A DNA stretch of 64,000 bases from Maratus speciosus. Its lineage: Eukaryota; Arthropoda; Arachnida; Araneae; Salticidae. The stretch lies in the NCBI GenBank assembly GCA_963932465.1, contig OZ010800.1:95251307-95315306 (forward strand). Reading direction: 5' to 3'. Of this stretch, positions 36,094-47,452 are shown piece by piece; within the stretch, counting starts at the first letter, position 1, and every line of letters begins with the position of its first letter. A model generated the notes under the pieces. That model was not told the origin of the DNA. It worked only from the letters and a program-made list of their open reading frames with translations, and made no database searches. The translations under genes were made by a program, and so were the position numbers.

Positions 36094-37834
36094 TAGGATG
36101 GGCCGAAAAAAACTTTTTTTCGATTTTCGATGATGGGTAGTGCGGATAAGTTGCTACTGGTGGCACTAAGTTCACACAAAAAAATTGTATATTTTTCGGA
36201 CAATTTCTTCATTTGCCGCAAATGCCTTGAAGTTTTGCTCAAATGCTGATTTTTGAACTTTTTTAGCAAAAATTTAAAAAATCTTAAATTTAAGTTGTTT
36301 TAGCCGAACTTACATGAAATGCCATGTTTAGTGTACGAAATGTGCATTTTGTATTAATGTTTATGTTTTAAATTAGTTATGTGCATTTTGAATTAGGTGA
36401 CTTTTATCGCTTTTTCGCGTATAAGTGAGCAAAAACTGCAGAAATTGTGACAATAGCGAATAAGGATATCATGATCGATAAAGACATGATCAGGAGGCAG
36501 TAAAAGAAATTTAGAAAGAAGATAAAGGAGGAGGTAGATTTTGGAGGAAGAAAAATTACAAGCATCTTTTTTATAGTAGAAAAAATAAAACCATCTTCAT
36601 AGAAAAGACGGGACTAGCAGCGACAGAAAGACGAAACAAATATCAACATCTTGTCTGGTTGTGGTTCGGAATATTTGTGTCACTTGACATCTCCTTCTGG
36701 TCACTGCGGAGAAATAGCAAAATCGTTATATAATTTTCTAAGCCAGAATAAATTCTGCTTTGGAAAAAATCAAGAAGAGAAATGCAACATTTCATATGTA
36801 TTCTTCATACAAACAAGCTTCCATTCTGACAGTGACATCAACTGTATAAACTAGATGGTAGAACCACTTGACTTAAGACCGTTACCAAATGAAACGGACG
36901 CTATTAGTGATATATGCTTCGTATTTCTCTCGACGGTGCCACTTGTTCCCTTTTTTCTATGAAGATCGTGTTATTTGTACCATAAAAATATATGGTTGTA
37001 ATTTTTCGTTCTCCAAGATATTCCCCTCCTGTATCTTCTTTTCAAGTTTCTTTTTCTGTCTCCTGACCAAGTCTTTATCGATGACGAAATCCTTATTCCT
37101 GATTGCCATAATTCTTGCATCCTGAAGCACAGATGAAGATCATATTGCAACTTACCTATATGATATAATAGTTCTAAATCCTGCGAACGCTGGGTGAGAA
37201 AGGGATGTGCGTTTGTCAGTGTCTACTTTTGAAGGCCCTGGTTCAAATTCTCATTCAGACGAACTGCCTGCTTCAAAGTTCCCACTTTTTGTATCGGATG
37301 ACAATAGCTGTGTTTCAGAGCAGAAGAATAAACATCCCATCTGGCAATATTCTCCTCTCCTTCAAGAATTGCATTCAAAACATGCTGTAGTCCTTCTTCC
37401 AAATATGTGACTCTGAACGCATCGAAAAACAGAAGGAAGAGAGAGGAACATAATAAAGACAAAAGAGAGAAACCGACGAACGAACCAAAAATACTTGCAA
37501 TTGTTGCTCAATTAAACGCGAAAAGGCTATAAAAGTCACCTAATTCAAAATGCACATAATAATAGATAATCAGAGCTTATTTAAACATTTCCTACACTAA
37601 ACATGACATTTTAAGTAAATTCAGCTAAAATGAATTTAATTTACCATTTATTAAATTTTTGCTAAAAAAATTCAAAAATCAGCATTTGAACAAAACTTCA
37701 AGCCAATTGCGGCAAATGAAGGAATTGTACAAAAACATCTCAATTTTTTTGTGTAAATGTAGTGCCACTAGTGCCAACTTTTCCGCACTACCCATCATCA
37801 AAAATCGAAAAAAAGTATTTTTCGACCCACCCTA
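36094..37834. mobile_element. DNA transposon with about 330-bp terminal inverted repeats and 8-bp target duplication
   Basis: The left end TAGGATGGGCCGAAAAA is inverted at the right as TTTTTCGACCCACCCTA. The arms stay alignable for about 330 bp, 36094-36430 and 37495-37834, and share GATGATGGGTAGTGCGG, CTTCATTTGCCGCAA and GAATTAGGTGACTTTTAT. The 8-bp sequence GTGTATAT flanks both sides exactly (36086-36093 and 37835-37842). Eight-bp duplications occur in hAT, P and Merlin superfamilies; arms this long are unusual for hAT. The central 1.07 kb has no frame I can assign. The superfamily remains open. Confidence 0.88.
36500..37462. other. Central region of the long-TIR element, possible cargo or decayed transposase
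   Basis: GC content is somewhat higher than in the flanks. On the plus strand 36651-36854 gives a Cys/Ser-rich frame (SGCGSEYLCHLTSPSGHCGE). On the minus strand 37223-37462 gives an amphipathic frame (YLEEGLQHVLNAILEGEENI). Neither matches a transposase I know. Either could be a fragment of captured sequence. Confidence 0.25.
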
Positions 37835-37842
37835 GTGTATAT

Positions 37843-38336
37843 AGCCACATAATTACGGGACTCGCAATACGTTTATATGTTAGAAATTCTCAAAAATCTT
37901 GTGTATATTTAAAACACTTTAACTTACTTAATCGCATTAAAATAAACATAATTTATTTTACAAACATTATAACATTCGGTAGCTTAAATGCCTAATCTGA
38001 TTTAAGCATGATTAAATTAAGTTATGCCCTGGTTTGGCGGTTTCCAGATTTTGTTTAAACTTTTCCTAAATCTAATATTTGAATACTTCTTCCACCATTT
38101 ATTTAATATAATCAATACTTTCTACATTTAAATTAGAATAAGACCAAACTAGTTGGATGTGCTAATCCAAAAATTTTCTTCTATCTCATATATTTTAATA
38201 TTTCAAAATGTTGTTACAAATGTCAATATTTCATTTTTATTAGTTCAATATTATATCAACTTTGACTTTTATCTTAAATTTCTGCTTCAGTCAATTAATC
38301 GGAGTAAAAACGAGTTAATCTCCATCATGATACTTA
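37843..38336. other. No gene recognised
   Basis: AT-rich spacer between two mobile elements. Confidence 0.5.
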
Positions 38337-38501
38337 TTAACCCTTCACTGCACGACGTGCCACATCTGGCACATACCTAAAAACATTATAATTATTATTA
38401 TGTGCCATGAATTTGGCCAATAGTATCTCTATCCCTGATCAAGAACAGTTCAAAGAATGGACTAACACTTATTTTGTCCATGTCAGATGGATGCATTTAA
38501 A

Positions 38502-39630
38502 AACTAGTATGTTGTGGCCATCACAAAACTTTCTTCTATATAAATCACGTCAATTAAATCATTTAAATAGTACAAGAAATTACATGAATTTAGCACCAAT
38601 TCATATCAAAGTATATCTGAATTTGAAGTTGGATGAAAATTCGTGCATTAGTTCTTGAGATAGAGCCATAGCGGAAATTCTGAAAAATGTAGCATAGCAG
38701 CGCCACCTGTTGAGCGATTTACACCAAAAATAAATAGCACTAAATGATATCAAGGTATACCTGAATCTGAAGTTTGTTGAAAATCTAAGTGTTATTTCTT
38801 GAGATAAAGCTATTGCGGAAATCGCAAAAAATACAGCATAGCAGCGCCACCTGTTGAGCTATTTACACCAAAAATTAAACAGCACTAATTTATACGTCAA
38901 TTCATGTCAAGGACTAACTAAATCTGAAGTTTGATGAAAATCCGTGCAATAGTTCTTGAGATACAGCTCTTGCGAAAATCGTGAAAATGCAGCGCAGCAG
39001 CGCCACCTGTTGGGCGATTTACACCAAATATTAAACAGCTCTAATTTATATCAGGGACTAACTAAATCTGAAGTTTGATGAAAATTTGTGCATTTTTTCT
39101 TGAGTTAGAGCAATTGCGATAATCATGAATAATGCAGCATAGCAGCGCCACCTGTTGGGCGATTTTCACAAAAAAAAATCAGCACCAAACTATATCCTGG
39201 ACTAATTGAATCTGAAGTTTTATGAAAATCCGTGCAGTAGTTCTTGGGATATAGCTATTGCAGAAATCGTGAAAAATGCCGCATAGCAGCGCCACCTGTT
39301 GGGCGATTTTCACCAAAAACTAATCAAGTCCAGATTATATCAAGGTCTAACTAAATATGAAGTTTTGTGAAATTCCGTGCATTAGTTCTTCAGATAGAGC
39401 GCCCACAAAATTTTTGTCACATACAGACTCACAGACAGAGTGACAGAGTGACAGAGTGACAGAGTGACAGAGTGACAGGGTGACAGACAGACTCACAGAC
39501 AGACATTTTCTAAAAACCATCAAATCGTGTTCAGGACATTCTAAAACGTATAAATCCGTCGAAAACCGGAAGTCGAAAATTTTCACGAATCCAACACTTT
39601 CTTCTTGTAAAGATAGAAGAAAGTAAAAAA
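38502..39630 (-). mobile_element. R1 tandem-repeat element, nested copy
   Basis: On the minus strand, TTTTTTACTTTCTTCTATCTT at 39630 begins a hairpin (CTTTCTTCTATC paired with AAGAAGAAAG). Next come CCGGTTTTCGACGGATTTAT and a GTCTGTCTGTGAGTCTGTC tract that includes five CACTCTGT units. Five tandem units of about 143-157 bp follow, each with CAGGTGGCGCTGCTATGC. The 3' end reads TATAGAAGAAAGTTTTGTGATG and then ACTAGTT at 38502. It is non-coding; the open frame translated through the GTCT tract is only a reading of the microsatellite. Confidence 0.82.
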
Positions 39631-39652
39631 ATAGAATTTGTTCTTCGGAAGC

Positions 39653-39676
39653 AAAAAAAAAAAAAAAAAAAAAAAT
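39653..39676 (+). repeat. Poly(A) run
   Basis: About 24 A bases just outside the 5' hairpin of the nested R1 copy. Confidence 0.8.
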
Positions 39677-40059
39677 CGATCAAGCTATTAAGGTAAAGTT
39701 TACTTTCATTATTTTCAGTGAATACTTAAAAATATTAATATAAAAAAAGTTGCAGAGTGTTAAGCAGATAAAATTAATTAATTTAACCTTATTTAGTTGT
39801 AAAATATAGCAATACAATATTTTAAAACCCTAATTGTGTACATAGGATACACGCCATAAAATAACAAATTTTAGCTGAAAATTTTAATTTTTTTTTTTTT
39901 TTTTACTATTTTTTCCATTATTAGACCGATATATAGATTTCAAATATGTTTTTTTCCATAAAAATAGAAAAAGTCGTGCAGTGAAGGGTTAAAATCAATA
40001 GTTTTTCCGCTATTCTGTTATATATCACCTGTTCGCCAATTGTCGGCTTATCAGGATGG

Positions 40060-40931
40060 GAACTTGCCGTCACTTCAAAAGCCACCGGTGTATAGAAGAA
40101 CTACGAGAAATCAAGAAAAATTACACAAAAATCGCTATTATAGTGCCCCCTTTCCGCGGAATATTTCCTAATTCAGGGAGGACCTAAAAATTTGGTTCAA
40201 TTCAGCAACATAGCTATTACAGCCCCCCCCCCCCCCCGGTCGGCTGAGTTTTTCCAAATGCAGACAGAACATTCTTAGCTTGGCCTAAAACATACACAAA
40301 AAAATTGGTTCAATTCTATGCATAAATTCATACATTTTTCGATGGTAAAATATTCAAAATCGCATAAAAATCGCTATTACAGCAGCCCCTTCCGGCGACA
40401 TTTTTCCAAAATCAGGGAGAATATACTTACCATGACCAATTCTATGCATAATTTCATACACTTTTCGACAGTACGATATTGAAAATGGCACAAAAATCGC
40501 TATTACAGTGCCCCCTTTCGGCGGAATTTTACCAAATGCAGAGAGTACCTTCTTGCCTCAGCCAAAAGCATGCACAAAAAATTTGGTTCAATTCTAGGCA
40601 TAACTTCATACACTTTTCGATGGTACAATATTCAAAATCGCGCGAAAATTGCTATTACAGCGTCCAAAATTAAGGAAGGACCTGCTTGCCCTAGCCAATA
40701 ACTTAAAAAAATTGGTTCAATTCTATGCATAACTTCATACACTTTTTGATGGTACAATGGCGATAGACAGGCGGACACACGGACGGACGAAGAGGCGATA
40801 CACAGACAGGTAGACATTTTCTATAAACATATTTCTGACCCCTAAAACGTCTAAATCCGCCGAAAACCGGAAGCCGGAAAAAATTCCGATGACAATACTT
40901 TCTTCTATTGAATACTGAAGAAAGTAAAAAG
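40060..40931 (-). mobile_element. R1-related element with a different tandem unit
   Basis: On the minus strand it starts with the R1-type hairpin (ACTTTCTTCAG...GAAGAAAGTATTG). TTCCGGTTTTCGGCGGATTT and a GTCTGTGTATCGCC/GTCCGTCCGTGTGTCC stretch follow. The tandem unit is unlike that of the other copies. It carries TGTAATAGCGATTTT, ACCATCGAAAAGTGTATGAA and CATAGAATTGAACCAA, with about 5 imperfect units between 40130 and 40740. The 3' end is not clear. A C run at 40223-40237 interrupts one unit. Confidence 0.7.
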
Positions 40932-41954
40932 GGTATAACTCTTATCTAAGTGAGTATTTATGTTTCGATATATGTATTCTAAGGCATAGAAAATGTTAAT
41001 TTTTTTGTGAAACTGTAAGAAAAAGGAAGAGGTCAACAGAATATCAGGCTCTGAACCTATCTTAGACTTAATCAGACCTGCTTAAATAGAATTATTAGAA
41101 ACATTGCACGATTTTATCTGTTTATAAGTCTAATTTTTTTATCATGTGACATTTTGCAATAACTAGAATTATATGTAATAAATATTCTATTTAACATTCT
41201 AAATACTCTTTTAACCCGTGAACTTCACACTAATACAAATTCGCGTCATTTAAAACATGCTTTAATTAATTTATAATTTTCAATATACAAATAAGATTTT
41301 TGATAAAAATCCATATTACCTACTGTTCGATTCCTTATTGCATTTAACATAGGAACATGTGGTTATATTTTATTATCCGTATATATTACCAACAAAATAC
41401 GTAATCCTTAACTGATATTAGCGGTGTCATTAACCGCTGCTTTATTCAGCTCTCACAGTTTAACTTTTAATTTACAGTTCAACTATTATACTGGGAAATT
41501 TTATTTCATGAGTCATAATACTATCGTTAGGAATATTTCAATAGATGAATTTTAATTTTAATTAGTCCTGTACAAAAAGTGTAGTGAAGAAGCATTATTC
41601 TATGGGTTAATCGCACCTTTTATTCATATTTCGATCGCGTGGTTTTGAAGATCGCTCGCTGATTGCCTGACTACTTATTTGATCTACAAAGTTAAAATAC
41701 ATTGCCACATTTAAGACTTTGGAAGTCTCATTTAGATTTTTAATTGCCGTAAATGCGACAATCGTATGTAATTGATTTATACTGCAGATGATTCCATTTC
41801 TACAAAGCAAGTTAGTTTTGAACTAAAGGCACAATATTGAATAATTTTCTGCTTAAAAAAATATTTTTTTTTTTTTAAATAAAATGCCAATGTACCCTAA
41901 TGCGACAAAACTATGGGGAATCGCGTCTCATTTAGGCACAGTGACCTTTTATGT

Positions 41955-42017
<63 letters not shown>

Positions 42018-43169
42018 ATAAGCATTGTGTTCTTTGAAACCTTTGACAATATTGACAAGTATACGTTTATCATCAAATATATTTGTCTTTGTTTTACTTT
42101 TTTACAATATTTACTTCAGTACAGATATTAAACATTATATATTTTGGAATCTTTACTTTTCTTATGTTATTATATACAATTTTTGAATTATTTTCTAACA
42201 TACTCTGAAAAGTATATGCAGTCAATTGTTGAAAATTTCAGCTGCAAAATTAGGGTTAACATATATTTCATCAAAAGAATATACAGAGATAACAAAATAC
42301 ATAAAATTCCCAATTATAAAGATATTGAACATTTCTTTTATACAGAGGTCTGTCTGTGAGAAATAATATATGTGAGATCATATATGTGAGATGGTGTTTA
42401 AGTAAAATAGGTTATAAATTCGTGAGGCATAAGCGAAAAAATTTCTATTTAATTGATATTTAATGCTTTCCCCCTTTTTACATGAAAGAAACCTGAAATT
42501 ATCGAACACTATGAAACATGTAAAATGTTTCTACTATACCTTCATAAAACAAAAACCTTTGCATTGAATATAATTTAATAAATATAAAATAATTGAGTTT
42601 GTGAGATTGTATAATTATCCCCTCCCACGAAAAAAAATCCAGCTGATGAATTTCGTAAGTAGGTATTACACAAAACTAAGTGCATTAAGTATGTCACAGC
42701 ATTTCGAACACTATTGGGAATCATGTAGCTGGGATTCTGCAACTTAATCATTTAATAATAAAGGATTAATTACAAAATTTAAGCAAGTAAAAATTAAAAC
42801 TTAAGTAAAATTTGGAATTAATGTTAAATGACGAGACTTTGCTTTTAATATGGAATTAATATGTCTAAAATATTTCGGTGACGTGTTGATAATGGCAATG
42901 TTGATATTTTAGATTAAGTTTGTGAAAGTTCTTCAAAATTCCGTGACATTTTATGTCAGTTCGTAAACTAATGCATTTTAAATTATACTTGTTTCTATAT
43001 GATGAACAATAACAAAATGTTACGGCTTCATATTCTGGATTAACAAATGAAACGAAACGATATATATTTTGAATTTCTGATTGCTTTTAATTTTATGATA
43101 GATAAGGCTGCATTTGTGTTCTTTCTTCGAGCTGTTACAATCATGAAAATTCAATAATGGCTATATCTT
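40932..43169. other. No gene recognised
   Basis: Very AT-rich with no supported coding frame. The frame at 41913-42131 is mostly a translated TA repeat. Confidence 0.45.
41955..42015. repeat. (TA)n microsatellite, about 60 bp
   Basis: An almost pure alternating TA run. Confidence 0.9.
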
Positions 43170-43690
43170 GGTCAAATGTTAATTGTATTTTGGTCCAATG
43201 TTCCATTTGTCGGCATTAAATATATTCCTAACATGGGTATGTTGGCAATCGGCCAATATTTGACCAATACTGAAGTGAAAAATTTAGTTGATCTAAAACC
43301 AATAAAACCAATATTCAAGCAATATTGGAGTTTCTTTGAAAAGATTTCTAACATAAAACAAGCATCTCTGCGATATCCACATTTTATAGGAAATTTTTCC
43401 AATGAAGCGCTATACTCTTACAAGTATTTGCTTTACGAAGGACTTACTTCTATTTATACAACACCGGTGTTTCATTCGGAAGGTTTAAAATGTAAATCTA
43501 ACATTTACACAATATCTGGAAGTATTAAAACGATTTAATATTAAACACCAATATTGGTTTTTGATTTTAAATTGGTTAAATATTTCTTTCAAATATTAGG
43601 AAAATATCAATAGCAGATATCGGGGAAATGTTTCCGGTCTAATAACGTAATTTTTGCTAATATTGGATGATAGTGTCTGGTTTCTTACTT
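43170..43690. repeat. Degenerate cluster of CCAATATTGG-like palindromic words
   Basis: Related words recur through the block: GGCCAATATTTGACCAATA, CCAATATTCAAGCAATATTGG in two overlapping parts, CACCAATATTGGTTTTTG and GCTAATATTGG. The 120-codon frame at 43176-43538 and its minus-strand reflection come from this repeat-like composition and are not treated as a gene. Confidence 0.5.
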
Positions 43691-44031
43691 ATGAGAATAG
43701 CCAAGTATTTTGATTTTGTATTTTAATTAAAAATGGCGGATGGAGAATGTTAAACATTGCAAAAATAAATACGAAAATTGTTAAAGTGACTTTCGAAAAC
43801 TATTTTTTAAAAATGTTAATATCAACATTTCTTAAAAGGAAAGCTGTTCTTTTAAAGTTAATGTGCGGGGATTAACTATATATATATTGTTTATTTGTAT
43901 TTTGATCAAAAACGTGAATGCATATTTTTAAACTTTGCATAAAAACGCGAAATGGTTCTCAGCAATATTTTATAATTAACATTTATATTTTTCAAACAGA
44001 TTAAGGCGTTTTAAATATGAAAGTACGTGAG
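43691..44031. other. No gene recognised
   Basis: AT-rich spacer. Confidence 0.5.
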
Positions 44032-44035
44032 TTAA

Positions 44036-44784
44036 GGGGTCTCAGGACTTCAATCTTCGAAATTTTCGAAACTTTAATTTTTTATATATTAAACTCCCAT
44101 CTTTACTGAGCATTTTGATGTAATTCTTTCCTTGAAATTCCCATTAGAATAGAATTTATGGCTTTTAGAATTATACCCGCACAATAACTGAAGCAGCGTT
44201 TCCGAAACTTTGAAGTCATTTTTCTCCAAGTGACGTTTTTGGTCATAACACGCACGATATATCCAAAACTTCTGAATATTTGTATAATGAAATTTTCAAA
44301 ACAAATGTTTCATGTTACTCTGTATAAACTGAACCTAAAGTTTCCTTTTTATTGTTGAAAAAGCATTTTTTTAGGTGGTTATACTGTTGACATTTTCAAG
44401 AATTTGAATTAGCTAAATACAACTTTGTATTTAAAAAAAAATGCTTTAAATACAAATTTTTTTCATCTTCAGGGTAATTGTTACAATCTGAAGTATAAGT
44501 AGGCACCAAAATCAACATTCTAGTTTCAATATTTATTTTGTAATCTTTCGCATAAGCTGTTGTACCAATTTTCTGCTTGTCAAACTGGTGATAGTTTGGA
44601 GACCCCTGTAAATGCATATTCTGCATCGTGCAAATTTTTAAATACATAAAATGAAAGAACATATTTATATCTTTCATCCCAATAAAAATTGTGTTTTGAA
44701 ATCACGTACATTTTATGATATTAAATGTTAAAAATGATCTTTTTTTTTTTACTTTTCTCTCAATTTTAAACGTCCTGAGACCCT
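44036..44784. mobile_element. TTAA-flanked element with 13-bp inverted repeats, 749 bp
   Basis: GGGGTCTCAGGAC at the left is mirrored by GTCCTGAGACCCT at the right (one mismatch), and TTAA flanks both (44032-44035 and 44785-44788). A palindrome TTCGAA-ATT-TTCGAA starts 20 bp inside the left end. The terminus differs from the CACTAGAA type of the other TTAA elements, so this is a separate lineage of piggyBac or Kolobok type. Confidence 0.78.
44396..44677 (-). CDS. Open frame inside the TTAA element, unrecognised
   Basis: A 93-codon frame with non-repetitive composition (for example KIGTTAYAKDYKINIETRML and TSDCNNYPEDEK). It ends within the same TTAA element. It may be a piece of a transposase or of captured host coding sequence. 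I cannot name the family. The frame is short enough that chance is a real alternative. Confidence 0.3.
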   Translation of the reverse strand: MKDINMFFHFMYLKICTMQNMHLQGSPNYHQFDKQKIGTTAYAKDYKINIETRMLILVPTYTSDCNNYPEDEKNLYLKHFFLNTKLYLANSNS

Positions 44785-44788
44785 TTAA

Positions 44789-46478
44789 GTGCGTATTTTT
44801 CATATTTTCGTATTTGGATTAGTTCGGCTGATGCGAGCTTCGAAATTCGGGGGAGAAAACAAGAAAATCGAAGTTTCGAAAATTTTTTTTTTTTTTTTTT
44901 TACATTAACTCCCGTGTTTTTTAGAACGAACCGCATAGCTAGAAATCTTAAAGTACGTAGATGTAGTTTCGTATCATTTTATTTACACTTTTACGAATAG
45001 TTAAGCCTATGGGTGCTCCAAAGGCGAGATAAAAGGGCAGTTTCTGACACTATGTTCTGTGCTAGCGGTCTTCGGGAACGGGTGTTGTTAGTTTAAGAGA
45101 GTTTATCTTTTTGATGAGCGTTTTTAGTAGTTTTTAATTAATATACTTGCTAATTATCACAAAGTGAAAAATCAGAATATCTGTTACATCAGGATCTACA
45201 TTAGACTATCCTGACCAAAATGTTTAGACAATTACATGCAATAGATTTTCCTAATAAGCGTATACACATACACAACACACAGAAATATCCTTCTTTTATG
45301 AGTATACTTTTATTAGTATAAAAGTATCTTACATTTTTTACTTGTAAAACTTCTAATTAATTGCTCAAACTCTAAATAAGAAAGTAATTATTTAATACGT
45401 TCGCCGTCACATATTGCGACGAATTGGGTTTTCTGGCAGGCATTTACGCAGACGTTTTCAGTATTTAGCGTGTCGATTCACAATTCCCAATCTATACAAT
45501 TTTTGTTAATTTTATAAAAAGTGTCCATTTTATACATTTTCGATTAAAACATTTTAGTTAATTTGATCCGTTAAACGCCATTTTGAAATCTCTAAACCTA
45601 TGCCTTGGGGACGGGGGCCAAAGGTTCCTTTTCTTTTAAATGTATGGTAATAAATTTTCTTCGACAAATTTTGTTTTTTCATAGCAAAAAATTGTCGTCA
45701 ATTAAAATAGCGATAACACATGTATTCGAGTGGTCAGCTGCACCTGGAAATATTGCTGGCACAGATATTTATATGTCATGGCTGTCAAAGTGTTAAATAT
45801 CAGTCATAATATAATTATATTCCTTTGTAATAATATCCCTTTGTAACATTTAAGATGAAAAAACTAAAATTATTCTTTGTTTCTTATGGGTATAGGGTAT
45901 TTGTTTCGTTCCCTTATGCAAAATTGAAGCATAAATCACTATTATAGTATGGCTGGCCTTGAAAAAGCTTTTTCAATTATAGCTAATTGCATTTTGTTGT
46001 TCTGATACTCCATCAGAAATGGTTAATGATGTTCAAAAAGTTATAATTTCTGAGAGAGGATAAACATGAGGGTGTGGTAATCCATATGTCTTCGATAAGA
46101 ATGGAAGTCTCCTAAGCTTAATAAATATAATTATCATTCTAGAAATTGTTTTGATGTTGAAAGGTTAGTTTGCGCATAAATCATATAAGTCAGACAAGAA
46201 AATATTTCAAATTTTGCGAAATTTATGTCTGAAATCCTTTCGCTACTGTTTTAAGCTTTAGATAATATCCCGCTAATATAATTTACTATGCTATTTAATG
46301 TTTATTATGAAATCTATAATTATATGTATGTATATATATATATATATATATAAAACCATTAAATAAACACTGTGAAATTATGAATAAAATGACATTAACG
46401 AATACAGCCCCCCCCCCCCAACACACTTAACATAAATACTAAAAACATAGTAAAAAACAGCGGAAATTGAATAACAAA

Positions 46479-46514
<36 letters not shown>

Positions 46515-47076
46515 AGATGTTATGTATAAAGTATAGTCCCTTGTACTATCTTACGAGTATTACAATGGAAGAAAAAAAAAGAAAAATATGGATACCGAAA
46601 ATAATAATTGAAAAGCTTTTATTATTAAATTACTTTTTCAAGGGTACAGAATTCAAATATATAAGCAAAGCAGTCGTTTTCTGTAGAGAAAAAAATCTAA
46701 AAGCTGAAAATTTCCCCCCTGTACCCAAACGACAACATGACTAAAAGAATAGAAGCAAAATAAAAACAGAATAATATTAAATGCCATGAAATGGAAAAAT
46801 CCATATAACCTATTAAATAATTTATATTATCTTGTATAAATGAAATATAGTAATATTACTCAGCTTACCCTCTATAACCCCATATATATATATATATAAT
46901 ATATATATATATATGTGTATATATATATTGTGTGTGTATAGCGAAAAAAAAAAGATGGAAACGTCCTTCAATTTTTTACCTACTGGTGATAAACATACAA
47001 TTTTAAATGTAAGTATTTAAAAAATAGGAATTAGGATGAACCAGTTATTCCATTATTTTTTTTTAACGTTTCATTT
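44789..47076. other. No gene recognised; TA microsatellites
   Basis: AT-rich with TA runs at about 46325-46352, 46483-46512 and 46882-46930, and a C run at 46408-46418. The frame at 46478-46744 starts inside a TA run and is not supported. Confidence 0.45.
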
Positions 47077-47080
47077 TTAA

Positions 47081-47349
47081 CACTAGAACAACCGACGTTA
47101 AATATATATTTAGTTTTACCGCACCCGTCAACTTGACGGATTTTTGATCATTGCTTTCATTGTAATTTTTGACTTAGTTAATGTAAATAAAAGAATATAA
47201 TTTAACAAAAACAACATTTAATGTAATAATTCAGTAATTATTAATATTATAACAAAAAAAACAGTTTCTATTTGCATTTATAGTATAGCACATTTACTAT
47301 GAATAAAATAACTATGAGGCATATATTTTACAAGAACACGTTATCTTAG
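47081..47349 (-). mobile_element. Terminal region of the piggyBac element (3' side of the transposase)
   Basis: TTAA at 47077-47080 is followed by CACTAGAACAACCGACG, closely resembling the MITE terminus CACTAGAAAGACGG at 3505. A palindrome CCGTCA-ACT-TGACGG (47125-47139) lies further in. This is where the end downstream of the transposase gene should be. The opposite terminus was not found beyond 49055. Confidence 0.65.
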
Positions 47350-47404
47350 ATAGATGAACACTTGCCAGAAACATATTTTGTTGCGTAGATTGCAGTTATA
47401 AATC

Positions 47405-47452
<48 letters not shown>

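Larger units (their letters stand above)
38341..39988. mobile_element. TTAA-flanked element (piggyBac-type), split by a nested R1 insertion
   Basis: Perfect 16-bp terminal inverted repeats, CCCTTCACTGCACGAC and GTCGTGCAGTGAAGGG, are flanked by TTAA on both sides (38337-38340 and 39989-39992). A perfect palindrome GTGCCA-CATC-TGGCAC starts 16 bp inside the left end. Without the nested R1 copy (38502-39630) about 520 bp remain, with no coding capacity, so this is a non-autonomous element. Confidence 0.87.

Noticed and set aside
39347..39586. 79-codon minus-strand frame with LSLCHSVTLSLCHS repeats
   Set aside because: It is a translation of the CACTCTGT/GTCTGTC microsatellite inside the R1 element.
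41913..42131. 72-codon frame with an IYIYIY run
   Set aside because: Most of it is the TA microsatellite read in frame; the same holds for 46478-46744.
43176..43538. 120-codon plus-strand frame
   Set aside because: It overlaps an open minus-strand frame of similar length within a palindromic-word cluster, so both are likely by-products of repeat composition.
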